From: Phycisphaerae bacterium
Lineage (GTDB): Bacteria > Planctomycetota > Phycisphaerae > Phycisphaerales > UBA1924
Direction of reading: 5' to 3'
NCBI GenBank assembly: GCA_016794925.1
Contig: JAEUIW010000012.1
Coordinates: 50,636-114,635, forward strand
Length of the DNA: 64,000 nucleotides
The translations under genes and the position numbers were made by a program. This document shows positions 36,916-46,047 of the stretch, in pieces (position 1 is the stretch's first letter; every line of letters starts with the position of its first letter). The notes beneath the pieces are model-generated. The model saw nothing but the letters and a program-made list of their open reading frames with translations. It was not told the origin of the DNA and did no database searches.

Positions 36916-38997
36916 ATGCCCAGACTTGCGCAGCGGATTTCGATGGCGATGGGGCTCGGGAGAGGCCCTCGCGCGGCTGCGCTCGCGGCCTGGGTACGAG
37001 TGTGCGACGAACGGGAACTCGCCTGCATCGTCGAAGCGATTTGGAGCGATGCCTCCGTCGCAGCCGAATCGGGGGTCATGCGTGCGATCCTGCGGCGATG
37101 TAGTTGTGTGAACGCGCGGCAGCGACGTCAACTGTTGGAGGCGGCCGCGACCACCCTGCCCATTCTGATTCGGACTGCGGTCGCCGCCCTGACAAGCGCG
37201 TCAACAACTGACAGGCTTGCCGCGATTCGCGCGGCACCCGACCTTGTCCGCGCGGCGACGAACGCACCTCCCGTGCTGTCGGAACTCGTGGAGCGGATCA
37301 TCCGATCTCTCGGCGACGCGGACCACACGATCGCGAGCACGGCCGAGCGGTCGTTGCACGCCGTGTTCGGTGTTACGTCGGGCGTTTCGGCACGGGTTCG
37401 CGCCATGCTCCTGGAGCGAGTGGCGCGTGCCTTCGACGGGTTCGAGTCGGCCTCGCAACGAGGTCCGTTGATCGCGATGGCCCGTGTGGTGGCGCAGGGA
37501 TATGTGCCCGTCAAGGATTGTCCTTTAGGCATCAGGCTGTGCGATGAGCGTCATGCAGCTCACGTTTCGTTGCGGTCGGTGATCCGGCGTGCGGAAGGGG
37601 CGGACATCCGCCGTGCGGCGTGGACGTGGCTCAAGTTCTCACCGCTCGCCGCGGCGTGCCTGGATCGGCTGCTTGCGCCGGCCGCGCCGGCTGAACACGC
37701 GGCCGTGCTGGCCGCGTCGCATCTGGTCGTGCACCCGGATCGCGCCGCTCGGTTGCGAGAGGTCGGCAGCCGTCGTGTCCATCCGCGTGCGGGTATCTTG
37801 TTGCCGAATAATCCAGCATGCCGGTCACTCCCCGAGGCCGCGCGGCGTGGCGTGCTGCGATTCGTGAGCGGGTTGGCCCTGACGGAGAAAGAACGGTGCG
37901 GCGTACTTTCCCCGATGCTCACGGACGAATCCGCCGGGGTCCGTGCGGCGGCCGCGATTGCCGCCGGACGGGGAGACGACGCGTGCCTGGTCGATTTCTG
38001 TTTCGATTCGGATGAGCGTGTCGCGAAGCTAGCGTTGACGCACGCGCTGCATGCGGGAACGGGCGCGGGCTCGAATTCTCCGTCGCACCGGCTCCGGACG
38101 CTCACGCTGCTTCAACGCTCATCGCATGCCTCGGTGCGTGCGATCGCGCAATTTGAGCTCGCTCGGCTGGATCCGTTGGCTGTGGGAGGGGCGTGGGCAC
38201 GAGTCGATGATCGACGCCGATACGAGTCGGACCCGGCCGCGTTCGTGGCGGAGTGCTGCCGCGGTTTTCGATCGGAGTTCCCGGATGTCGCGCTTCGATC
38301 GATTGCGTCGCTCAGGCGTGCGGGTGCGCCGAGAAGAGATCATGGGGTCGGCGATATGGAGGTCCGTCTCCTGGAGGCGCTGCGGGACTGGTTGCGTCGG
38401 GCCGGGTCGTCTTGCGGTTCGGGAACGGGGCCGCTCCATGTGTGTTGCGCGCTGTTGGGAGCGGTTGGAGACGCCGATTCCTCGGCCGCATCCAAGGCCA
38501 TGCGTGCGTGCCTTGAGCACGCGGACGGCCGTGTGCGATCGACGGCTCTGGAGTCGCTGGTGAGGCAAGCGAGACGGCTCGGACACAGCCGAGACGTCGA
38601 GCTACATCGAGCGTTGGACGACGATCACCATCGTGTACGATCGAGCGCCGTGCGTGACTTGCTGCGGTCGTATGGAACTTCGATCGCTCGGTCGATCGAG
38701 ATCAAACCCTCGGTGTTGCACGCGGGTGCGAAGTCCGCGCTGTTCGGGTTGCTGACGGATCCCCGTCCGATGCATCGACGTTCCGGACTGTGGGTCGTTC
38801 ACCGGCTTGGAGGCGGGGCGATCGATCGCCGTGATCCGACGCTCGCCGAGCGCATCGCGGCAATGAAGTGCGACCAGGATTCGGCCGTGTGCGTGGCGGC
38901 CACGGCGGCGTGGGAGCGAATGCGAGAGGGGATCGCCGGCGGGCTTGCCACGGTGTCGGCTGACGATCGGGGCCGTCGGATTGCGGAGGCTGCGTGA
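36916..38997 (+). CDS. HEAT-like repeat protein (693 aa)
   Basis: GGAG at an eight-base spacing sets the ATG at 36916. The product is almost wholly alpha-helical with repeated helical pairs resembling HEAT or PBS-lyase repeats, for example DADHTIASTAERSLHAVFG, DESAGVRAAAAIAAGRGDDA and DDDHHRVRSSAVRDLLRSYG. A pattern of Arg/Val-Arg-x-x-A positions recurs about every 30-40 residues. No signal peptide is seen. Such solenoids mediate protein-protein contacts. The stop overlaps the start of the next small gene (TGATG), implying coupled translation and a joint function. No further assignment is possible. Confidence 0.7.
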   Translation: MPRLAQRISMAMGLGRGPRAAALAAWVRVCDERELACIVEAIWSDASVAAESGVMRAILRRCSCVNARQRRQLLEAAATTLPILIRTAVAALTSASTTDRLAAIRAAPDLVRAATNAPPVLSELVERIIRSLGDADHTIASTAERSLHAVFGVTSGVSARVRAMLLERVARAFDGFESASQRGPLIAMARVVAQGYVPVKDCPLGIRLCDERHAAHVSLRSVIRRAEGADIRRAAWTWLKFSPLAAACLDRLLAPAAPAEHAAVLAASHLVVHPDRAARLREVGSRRVHPRAGILLPNNPACRSLPEAARRGVLRFVSGLALTEKERCGVLSPMLTDESAGVRAAAAIAAGRGDDACLVDFCFDSDERVAKLALTHALHAGTGAGSNSPSHRLRTLTLLQRSSHASVRAIAQFELARLDPLAVGGAWARVDDRRRYESDPAAFVAECCRGFRSEFPDVALRSIASLRRAGAPRRDHGVGDMEVRLLEALRDWLRRAGSSCGSGTGPLHVCCALLGAVGDADSSAASKAMRACLEHADGRVRSTALESLVRQARRLGHSRDVELHRALDDDHHRVRSSAVRDLLRSYGTSIARSIEIKPSVLHAGAKSALFGLLTDPRPMHRRSGLWVVHRLGGGAIDRRDPTLAERIAAMKCDQDSAVCVAATAAWERMREGIAGGLATVSADDRGRRIAEAA

Positions 38998-39392
38998 TGG
39001 TCGGCGAAGTTGGACCATTCCACGCGGTACGTTTGGTCCGAGACGATGCACGGCCGGTTCCACCGACGCCTGGCCTCGAACCGGGTGGCGCTGGGTTGAC
39101 GCTTGTTCTGTGCGCCGCTCTGTCGCTGATCGGGGCGTGCTACCGCCCTCGTCGTGGCGACGATGCGGAAGCTGCTTTCCGCGTTCTTTGCCAACAACTC
39201 GGGATCGGGAGCGAGGGCAAGGAGATCATCCGCGCGTTGGCCGGAGTTCATCCCAGACGGCCGGCTCCGGTCGCGCTGCTGCTGTCGGAGGCGTCGTTCA
39301 GGGAGGCGGTCGAAGCGCTGGCACGGTCTGCGCCGGCACGGGTCAACCATGCCGAGTTGGCGGCGGTCTCGCGTCGGGTCTTCGTGGGCTGA
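38997..39392 (+). CDS. Small protein coupled to the HEAT-like gene (131 aa)
   Basis: The ATG at 38997 overlaps the previous stop (TGATG), with GGAGG at 38985-38989 inside the upstream gene. One hydrophobic stretch lies at residues 32-50 (GLTLVLCAALSLIGACYR). The C-terminal half is helical: FRVLCQQLGIGSEGKEIIRA and ASFREAVEALARSAPARVNH. No family is recognised. Tight coupling suggests that it works with the HEAT-like protein, perhaps as its membrane anchor. That is inference. Confidence 0.55.
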   Translation: MVGEVGPFHAVRLVRDDARPVPPTPGLEPGGAGLTLVLCAALSLIGACYRPRRGDDAEAAFRVLCQQLGIGSEGKEIIRALAGVHPRRPAPVALLLSEASFREAVEALARSAPARVNHAELAAVSRRVFVG

Positions 39393-39452
39393 GCCCGCGC
39401 AAGCGTCCCTTCGCACGCGAACAATACCCGGGGGTCTGTGGAGGAGCTGGCC

Positions 39453-40718
39453 ATGAGCCTGCAATCCGTTGTCGCGATCGGCATGTCTTGGATGGTCGTG
39501 TGGTTCGGCCCGAGTGTCGCGGAGCCGACGGGTCCGTACGCCCGAACGGTGTCGTTGGACGGGGGCGCGCGCGTGCGTCTGGAGATGGCTGCGAAGTCCT
39601 TCGAACCTCCGGTCGGAACTCCCGGTCCGCGCGTGACGCTCGCCGCCGCGATTCACGTCGGGGACGCGGAATACTACCGCGAACTTCAAGCGTTCCTGGA
39701 TGCCAAGCCCCTGGTTCTGTACGAAGGTGTACGGCCGGCGGGCACGGGCGTGGCCGGCGACGTCGAGATTCCTGAGGCTGAACGTCCGGCCGTGACGCGG
39801 CAGCGCCTGCGGTACCTTGCCGTCGCGCTCGCGAAGTCCAAGGCTGATGGCGGTGGTACTCCCGACTCGCTCGAACAGCTTGCTTCATCCTCCGATGCGA
39901 GACTGAGCGCATTGGTCCGTGCGTCGATGACCGACGGTTGGGGCCGTAGGTTTGTGTACGCGATTGGCCAGGCCGAACATCCGGAAGCCGCGTACACGCT
40001 CGAATCACTTGGGGCCGACGGCGTTGCCGGAGGCCTCGGTGCAGATGAGGATATCTGTTGGGAGGACCAGCCGCCGTTGACCGAGGCGGAGCTGGGCGTT
40101 GGTTCGCGCGGCGGTGTGCAACGCGAGCTCGCTCGCGCGCTCGGCCTGGTGTTCCAGGGAGACACCATGGACCACGATCGGCCAAACTGGCGAAACTCGG
40201 ACATGGCCATCGATCAGATCCGGGCACGGGTCGAGCGTGCGGGGGGGGACGCGGGCGTGCTCCTGTCCATGCTTGATGGATCCTCTTTTTCCGCTCGCGC
40301 GGCGCAGGTCGTTCTGCGGATCGTCTCGTTGAATCAGACGTTCGTCACGCTCGCGAAGGCGGCGCTCCTGGACGTGGTCGCGGTCGCGGACGCTGGGTCG
40401 GCCGCTGGCTCGCCGAGCCTTCGCGCGCTGATGAGAGTGATCGTGGAGGACCGAAACCAGGTCGTGGTCGATGATCTGGCCGCAGCGATCAGGGAGGATC
40501 CCGCTCGGTCGGAAATCGCGATTGTGTACGGTGGGGGGCACATGCCGGACCTGGAGCGGCGCGTGATGGAGCGGCTGGGGTACCACCACACGAACGATAT
40601 CTGGTTCGCGGCAATCGACGTCGATATTGCCTCGGCAGGGATTACGCCCGCGCAGATGGAATCTATGCGAGCCTCGATCCGCCGCGCACTCGGCCGCGTG
40701 ACGACTCCCACGAAGTAG
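39453..40718 (+). CDS. TraB/GumN-like protein with nested T2SSG (GspG-type) domain
   Basis: A 421-residue protein, probably exported: residues 1-23 are a signal-like segment (SLQSVVAIGMSWMVVWFG). GGAGGAG at 39440-39446 sets the ATG at 39453. The TraB-like domain is split. Its first part has VTLAAAIHVGDAEYYRELQA and PLVLYEGVRPAG (residues 61-97). Residues about 136-205 match the C-terminal domain of type II secretion pseudopilins: DGWGRRFVYAIG, YTLESLGADGVAGGLGADED and ICW. The TraB-like part resumes at RALGLVFQGDTMDHDRPNW and ends with AIVYGGGHMPDLERRVMERL. TraB/GumN proteins resemble TIKI proteases; activity in bacteria is poorly known. This nesting is unusual. Confidence 0.75.
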   Translation: MSLQSVVAIGMSWMVVWFGPSVAEPTGPYARTVSLDGGARVRLEMAAKSFEPPVGTPGPRVTLAAAIHVGDAEYYRELQAFLDAKPLVLYEGVRPAGTGVAGDVEIPEAERPAVTRQRLRYLAVALAKSKADGGGTPDSLEQLASSSDARLSALVRASMTDGWGRRFVYAIGQAEHPEAAYTLESLGADGVAGGLGADEDICWEDQPPLTEAELGVGSRGGVQRELARALGLVFQGDTMDHDRPNWRNSDMAIDQIRARVERAGGDAGVLLSMLDGSSFSARAAQVVLRIVSLNQTFVTLAKAALLDVVAVADAGSAAGSPSLRALMRVIVEDRNQVVVDDLAAAIREDPARSEIAIVYGGGHMPDLERRVMERLGYHHTNDIWFAAIDVDIASAGITPAQMESMRASIRRALGRVTTPTK

Positions 40719-40788
40719 CGGGCGTGCCGCGCGGCGTCGCACGGCGACTGTGCGATCGTGGATGACTGGCACCTAGAATGAACGGAAC

Positions 40789-40804
40789 TCACCCGTTCGG
40801 GTGA
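40789..40804. promoter_or_regulatory. Palindrome TCACCCG-TT-CGGGTGA upstream of lipoprotein gene
   Basis: The 7-bp arms are exact and separated by two bases, about 35 bp ahead of the lipoprotein ATG (40839). The loop is too small for a stable RNA hairpin unless the inner pairs open, so an operator is the better guess. No regulator is adjacent. Confidence 0.3.
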
Positions 40805-40838
40805 AGGGGGAACGGTATCGCGCATTGAGGAGATCGGC

Positions 40839-41387
40839 ATGTCAATCAAAGTGATCTTGGCGTTGGTTGCGGGTTCGTCGTTGTCGTTGATCGGTTGCGA
40901 AGAAAAGAAGCCGGTCACTCCTGCGGCAAGTGGCACGTCGGCCGCCGGTGGCTCCATGGCGGACAAAGCCAAGAGCGCTGCGGAAGGGGCCAAGGAGAAG
41001 CTGGCTGGTGCTGCCGAAGCGGCGAAGGAGAAGGTCGCGGGCGCTGCGGAGGCCGTCAAAGAGAAGGCCGCGACCCTATCCGCTGAGGTCAAAGAGAAAG
41101 CGATCGCAGGTTTCAGTTCACAACTGGACGTTTTCAAGACGCAGATCGAAGGGCTCAAGAGCAAGGTACCTGCCGGCTTGTCCGAGATCGCGAAAAAGGC
41201 GTACGACGAGAGCGTCAAGGGCTTGGAGACTCAGTTCGGCGGCGTGAAGGACCAGATCGCCAAGTTGAAGGACGCGACACCAGAAACCTGGAAATCGATG
41301 TCGGACAGCGTCAGCGCATCGCTGGGCAAGCTCGGGGACGCGGTGACGGCATTTGTCGCGAAGAACGCGAAGCCCGACAACAAGTAG
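40839..41387 (+). CDS. LEA-like amphipathic lipoprotein (182 aa)
   Basis: GAGGAG ahead sets the ATG at 40839. The N-terminus is a lipoprotein signal, ALVAGSSLSLIGCEEKK, with the lipobox LIGC and lipidated Cys-20. Residues 40-100 contain 11-residue amphipathic repeats: KAKSAAEGAKEKLAGAA, EAAKEKVAGAA and EAVKEKAATLS. This is typical of LEA-like and apolipoprotein-like proteins that fold on membranes or on drying. The rest is also helical and lysine-rich (KTQIEGLKSKVPAGLSEIAK). Probably anchored in a periplasmic membrane leaflet. Role unknown; envelope or stress protection is plausible. A palindrome lies just upstream. Confidence 0.7.
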   Translation: MSIKVILALVAGSSLSLIGCEEKKPVTPAASGTSAAGGSMADKAKSAAEGAKEKLAGAAEAAKEKVAGAAEAVKEKAATLSAEVKEKAIAGFSSQLDVFKTQIEGLKSKVPAGLSEIAKKAYDESVKGLETQFGGVKDQIAKLKDATPETWKSMSDSVSASLGKLGDAVTAFVAKNAKPDNK

Positions 41388-41474
41388 AGCTGCCCGAGGC
41401 CGCGAGCGCGGAACGAGTCGGGACGTGTCGCTGCGGTGCGCGCTTGGGTTGGGTTCCGAGCTGAGCAGGGGCTG

Positions 41475-44273
41475 CTATTTGGGTGAGAGCGGCCAAGAAG
41501 GGCCGTTCTCGACCGTGATGGTTGTCGAGGCCTTCGATTTGCCGGAGGTGAGGTTCACGTTGTAGATACCCGGAGGGACGAACTGCGGCTCTCCCGAGCC
41601 GAGATCTGACACGTGCCGACGATCGAATTCCTCCCTCTGCAGATCCCAGGCGACGCGGTTCAGTCCGGGTTGGTTCGGGCCCGTGAGCTTTCGGATCGGA
41701 TTGCCGCGATCATCCTCGATTGTTATCTCGATCGGGTCGGTGGTGTAGTCCGTCAACCAGTAGGTAACGATGGCTCCCGGAGGCGGATTGGGCGCGGTGA
41801 AGGGTCGGTTGGACCAGAAGCCCTCGTATGGGAGGTAGTACACAGGCCGGGCGGGGCGCGGCTTGAACAAGAAGACGGCCGCGTCGAGCACGGACTGGTT
41901 CAGGTGGCTCAGGCAGGACGCGTCGTCGAGAATGAAAATCGAGCGACCGTGGGTTGCGGCGACGAGGTCAAGTTCGCGAGGGTGTTGCCGCAGATCGTCA
42001 ACGGGGACGGTCGGGAGGCTTTCGCCGTTGAGTCGAACCCATGAGGCGCCGCGATCGATGGAGATGTACGATCCGCGCTCGGTGCCCGCGTACAAGACAT
42101 CTGGATTGCGTGCGTCCTCCCGGATCACCTTGACGAACGATCCTTCCGATCCACGGGGGAGATTTCCGGAGATGTCCTTCCAGGTCTGCCCGAGGTCGGA
42201 GGTCGCGAGCACGTGCGGGGCGAAGTCATTGGCGCGGTGACCGTCCAATGAGACATAGGCCGCCCGCTCGTCGTGCGCCGAAGGCTCGATCTTCGACACC
42301 CAGTACCCCTGGGACGCCGTTGGGGTGACGTTCACCCAGGTCTTTCCCGAATCGGTTGTGACGTGGACGAGGCCGTCGTCCGAACCGGCCCAGAGCACGC
42401 CTGATCGGATGGCGGACTCTGCGAGCGCGACAATCGTGCCGTGATTCTCGGCATGCGAACCAACCCGATCGGTCTTCTCGGAATGCCCGTTGGTCAGGTC
42501 CGGGCTGATCTGCTGCCACTTGTCGCCCCGCTCAGTCAGCCTGAACACGAACTGGCCCCCCATGTACAGCACGCCGGGCTCGTGCCGTGATGTGAAGAAC
42601 GGCGTGTTCCAGTTGAATCGGAACCGAACTTGGCCCTCTCGTGGGCCCGGCTTGATGACTTTCTGACGGCCGCTCTCAAGGTGAACCCGTCCGAGTTCTC
42701 CTCCCTGCGATTCGGCGTACACAATGGCGGGGTCGATCGGGTCGAACGCGCAGTGAAACCCGTCTCCCCACCACACCAGCCGCCACTGCTCATTCGTGAG
42801 TCCGTTGCCGGTCGACCCCGGACCGTCGGGCGGCATCACCAGGTTGGTGCGGCTGGTTCCGATCCAGGATCCGTTGTCCTGCAGTCCGCCCATGATCCGG
42901 TACGGATCGGAGTCGTCAAGCGCCACGTTGTAGAACTGGCCCGCGGGGATCTGATTGTGGAAATCCCACGTGGCTCCCCGATCCCACGATTGGTAGACAC
43001 CGCCGTCTGTTCCCATTAAGAGATGGGATCCGTCACTCGGATCGATCGCCAGTGCGTGCATGTCTCCGTGGGGCTTCCGGGCGGCGTTCCGCCAGTTGCG
43101 ACCTGAGTCGTCCGACACCTCAAGCGTCCAGCCCAAGAGAAACACGATCCCGTCGTCCTTCGGGTCCACACGGATCTTGGAAAAATAGAACGCTCGGGGC
43201 GTCTGGTCGCTCATCCTCACCCACGTCTCGCCCGCGTCAACGGATTTGAACACGCCGCCGTGCTTTGACCGATCGTCGAACGGTTCGACGCCCCAGCCGT
43301 CCTGCTCAGACTCCACGACGGCGTACAGGATCGAGGGGTTGGGCGCAAAGACGTCCAGGCCGATGCGACCGGTTCGAGCGGGCAGCCCATTGGTGAGCTT
43401 GTTCCAACTCTTGCCCGCATCGGTTGATTTGTAGACGCCCCCCTGTGGGCCGCCGCTCGTGAAGGAGTAAGCGGTCCTCCGTCGCGCGTACATACCGGCG
43501 TACAGCGTGTCAGGGTTCCGTGGGTCGATGACGATCTCGCACGCGCCGGTATTCTCGTCGATTTGGAGTGAGGGCGTCCACGTCTTGCCCCCGTCCGTTG
43601 TCTTGTACACACCGCGCTCGGGATTCGGACCCCAAAGCCGACCCAAAGCGGCCGCGTAGCAGACATCGGGGTTCCTCGGATCGGCGGCGATTGCGGGGAT
43701 GTCATGCGATTCGATAAGGCCGGTCTGGACGAAGTTCGCTCCCGCGTCGGTTGATCGATAGACCCCGTTGCCGAAGCTCGAGCTGTTGCGGCCATTTCCT
43801 TCCCCCGTGCCCACCCAGATGATCTTGCCCTTTCCCTTCTCAGCCTCTTTCTTCGCGGCCGCGTCGGCTGCCCGCGCATCCTTTGGGTCGGGGATCGCCT
43901 CGTTCAGGTCCTTCGGCTCGTTCTTCCACCCCGGCCAATCTCCGGGGGCATCGCAGACAGCGATGGACCCGATCGAACTCGTGATCTCCTTGTCAAAGAT
44001 CGGGCTGAAAGTCGTGCCCGCGTTCGTTGTTTTCCACAGGCCACCCGTGGCGAGGCCCACGTAGAACGTCTTGGCGTCGCCCGGTTTGAGCGCGATCGCA
44101 GCGACGCGGCCGCCCATGTTGGCAGGTCCGACGGATCGCCACGTCAGTCCCTTGAAGTCGGAGGCTTTGAGCGTTCGGGGCGTGGGGAGAGATTCGGGTG
44201 GTGTCTGACCCGCAGACAGCGACCCGGCCAGACCGAATGCGATCAACACCGTCCGGACCAACGCGATGGGCAT
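41475..44273 (-). CDS. Secreted BNR/sortilin-type beta-propeller protein
   Basis: A 932-residue protein. AGGAGG ahead sets the ATG at 44273, followed by a signal peptide (ALVRTVLIAFGLAGSLSAG). It has many Asp-box (BNR) motifs typical of VPS10/sortilin-like and glycosidase propellers: STDAGANFVQTG, TTDGGKTWTPS, STDAGKSWNKL, SVDAGETWVRM, SDDSGRNWRNA, SWDRGATWDFH, TTDSGKTWVNV and SIDRGASWVRL. Ten-bladed or tandem propellers are expected over residues 40-800. The last 110 residues look beta-sandwich-like (YYLPYEGFWSNRPFTAPNPP). The chain ends soon after this. Related proteins are common in Planctomycetota and Bacteroidota; a hydrolytic activity is not established. It is divergent from the DUF1338 gene. 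Confidence 0.85.
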   Translation of the reverse strand: MPIALVRTVLIAFGLAGSLSAGQTPPESLPTPRTLKASDFKGLTWRSVGPANMGGRVAAIALKPGDAKTFYVGLATGGLWKTTNAGTTFSPIFDKEITSSIGSIAVCDAPGDWPGWKNEPKDLNEAIPDPKDARAADAAAKKEAEKGKGKIIWVGTGEGNGRNSSSFGNGVYRSTDAGANFVQTGLIESHDIPAIAADPRNPDVCYAAALGRLWGPNPERGVYKTTDGGKTWTPSLQIDENTGACEIVIDPRNPDTLYAGMYARRRTAYSFTSGGPQGGVYKSTDAGKSWNKLTNGLPARTGRIGLDVFAPNPSILYAVVESEQDGWGVEPFDDRSKHGGVFKSVDAGETWVRMSDQTPRAFYFSKIRVDPKDDGIVFLLGWTLEVSDDSGRNWRNAARKPHGDMHALAIDPSDGSHLLMGTDGGVYQSWDRGATWDFHNQIPAGQFYNVALDDSDPYRIMGGLQDNGSWIGTSRTNLVMPPDGPGSTGNGLTNEQWRLVWWGDGFHCAFDPIDPAIVYAESQGGELGRVHLESGRQKVIKPGPREGQVRFRFNWNTPFFTSRHEPGVLYMGGQFVFRLTERGDKWQQISPDLTNGHSEKTDRVGSHAENHGTIVALAESAIRSGVLWAGSDDGLVHVTTDSGKTWVNVTPTASQGYWVSKIEPSAHDERAAYVSLDGHRANDFAPHVLATSDLGQTWKDISGNLPRGSEGSFVKVIREDARNPDVLYAGTERGSYISIDRGASWVRLNGESLPTVPVDDLRQHPRELDLVAATHGRSIFILDDASCLSHLNQSVLDAAVFLFKPRPARPVYYLPYEGFWSNRPFTAPNPPPGAIVTYWLTDYTTDPIEITIEDDRGNPIRKLTGPNQPGLNRVAWDLQREEFDRRHVSDLGSGEPQFVPPGIYNVNLTSGKSKASTTITVENGPSWPLSPK

Positions 44274-44455
44274 GCGAACCTCCTGTTGGGAAAGGTGAAC
44301 CCCAGAATACCGCCAACGGCAGCGGGACGGCGTGAGCCCGTCCGGCGGTGCCACCTTGGCGTGGCCTTCGGCTGCGCCTACAACATCGTCCCCTGTGCGT
44401 GCCGCGTTGGTTCGACGACGCCGGCGCGGCAGGTGGGAGTTCGGAGAGTCCCCAG

Positions 44456-45865
44456 ATGGCCATGGCGAAGTCAAGCGGCACGCTGGATCAGTTTCATTGG
44501 AAGCCACAGCCCGAGGCGTATCGGCTCGTGCTCGATCTCGTCGGAGCGTTCCTGAAGACGTCCCCGCACGCGGCGACGGTCCGGGATCGCATGAAACACG
44601 AGACCGGCACGCGGTTCATCGACTGGGTTGACCATATCCAGGTGCCGAGAACGGCTGCGCTCAAGGCCAAACTCGCGGCGACCGGCTTTGTTCGCAAGGC
44701 GGTTCCGGGTGCCCCGGAGTGCTACGTGAACGAATCGGGGATCTTTCCCGCCATCCTGCTTTCGGGTGGGCAGACCACCCGCGTCGGAATCAAGGCTGAG
44801 TCGGTGGTGGACTTTCTATCGGCCTGGCACATCGCGGATGATCCCACCGTGTCCGAGGACGATATCGACGGCGCGCCGTTGGCCCAGTTCCGGCGGGCGC
44901 TCGCATTCCGGGACGGCGCGAGCGAACTGTGGGTGATCGAGCGCCACGGGTACCGAGGATTCAAGACGGACGACCCACCACCCGCACGAACGGTCGCGAC
45001 GCTCAGGCATCTTGAGTCATTCCGCCGGCGGGCCAGGGACTGGGACGACGACGAAGCGGGATTCGATCACACCCAACATCTTGTCGAGGCGGCGGCGCAG
45101 GATCTCGGCCGTGATCTGGCGTGCGACCTGTTTTTCGCATCGGAGCGAGAATACTGGCAGCGACGCAATCGCGCCGCGCAAGTTCAAAGGGCACGTCAGG
45201 ACCGCTTGGGGCTCGGCTGGGCGAACCACGATCACCACACCTACCGCTCGTCGAGGCACTGCTTCCCCGCGCTCATCCGCGTGTTCGAAACACTCGGTTT
45301 CAAGTGCCGTGAGCGGTTCTATGCCGGGAACGAAGCGGGCTGGGGCGCGCAGGTGCTTGAGCAGCCGGTGTGCGGGATCACCATCTTCGCGGACGTGGAC
45401 CTCTCGCCCGAGGAGATCCGGGGTGACTTTGCCCACGATGGTTTGGCTCCAAAGAAGGAACTGGGCACGGTGGGACTCTGGTGCGGGTTGCACGGCGAGG
45501 CGATGCTGCAGGCCGGGATGCACCATCTTGAGTGCGTATTCGATTACGAGGCTCTCAGGGACCAGCTTGTTGCCGCGCACATCGAGACGATGGACCCGTT
45601 CACGAGTTTCCCGTTTCTCAAGCAGGCATTCACGGTTGGTGAGCGCTGGCGCGTCGCGGACAAGCGGATCGATCGGCTCCTGGAACAGGGATGCGTCACC
45701 CCGGCACAGGCCTCCCAATTCCGAGCTCAGGGCGCGATCGGATCGCATCTGGAAAATCTGGAGCGCAACGACGGGTACAAGGGGTTCAACCAGCATGGCG
45801 TGAGCCAAATCATCGCGAAAACCGATCCACGCAAGCAGCACAAAGAGGAAATGATCGGCGCCTGA
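44456..45865 (+). CDS. DUF1338 / HglS-type 2-oxoadipate dioxygenase-decarboxylase
   Basis: A 469-residue protein of the DUF1338 (YdcJ) family. Characterised members (HglS of Pseudomonas putida) convert 2-oxoadipate to D-2-hydroxyglutarate with Fe(II) and oxygen in lysine catabolism. Candidate metal residues are His-60 (WVDHIQVPR), His residues in GWANHDHHTYRSSRHCF, and a Glu further on. Other family blocks are SGIFPAILLSGGQTTRVGIK and NDGYKGFNQHGVSQI. GGAG at a nine-base spacing supports the ATG at 44456, or 44462. A PLP aminotransferase lies two genes downstream, which would suit making 2-oxoadipate; that link is inference. Confidence 0.85.
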   Translation: MAMAKSSGTLDQFHWKPQPEAYRLVLDLVGAFLKTSPHAATVRDRMKHETGTRFIDWVDHIQVPRTAALKAKLAATGFVRKAVPGAPECYVNESGIFPAILLSGGQTTRVGIKAESVVDFLSAWHIADDPTVSEDDIDGAPLAQFRRALAFRDGASELWVIERHGYRGFKTDDPPPARTVATLRHLESFRRRARDWDDDEAGFDHTQHLVEAAAQDLGRDLACDLFFASEREYWQRRNRAAQVQRARQDRLGLGWANHDHHTYRSSRHCFPALIRVFETLGFKCRERFYAGNEAGWGAQVLEQPVCGITIFADVDLSPEEIRGDFAHDGLAPKKELGTVGLWCGLHGEAMLQAGMHHLECVFDYEALRDQLVAAHIETMDPFTSFPFLKQAFTVGERWRVADKRIDRLLEQGCVTPAQASQFRAQGAIGSHLENLERNDGYKGFNQHGVSQIIAKTDPRKQHKEEMIGA

Positions 45866-46047
45866 GCGCACGCTCGTCACGGGACATGGGCGCCCCGCCG
45901 GCGTGCCGGGGGGCAACGACCCGACCGCCACGAGCGAGAATACATCGCGGGGATCACACCGCAAAGAAGGACAGCCTCGGCGAATCGACACCATCGCGCT
46001 CGCTCGCCCATCGACCGGGCCACCGGCGTGACCTATGTTGTGGATCG

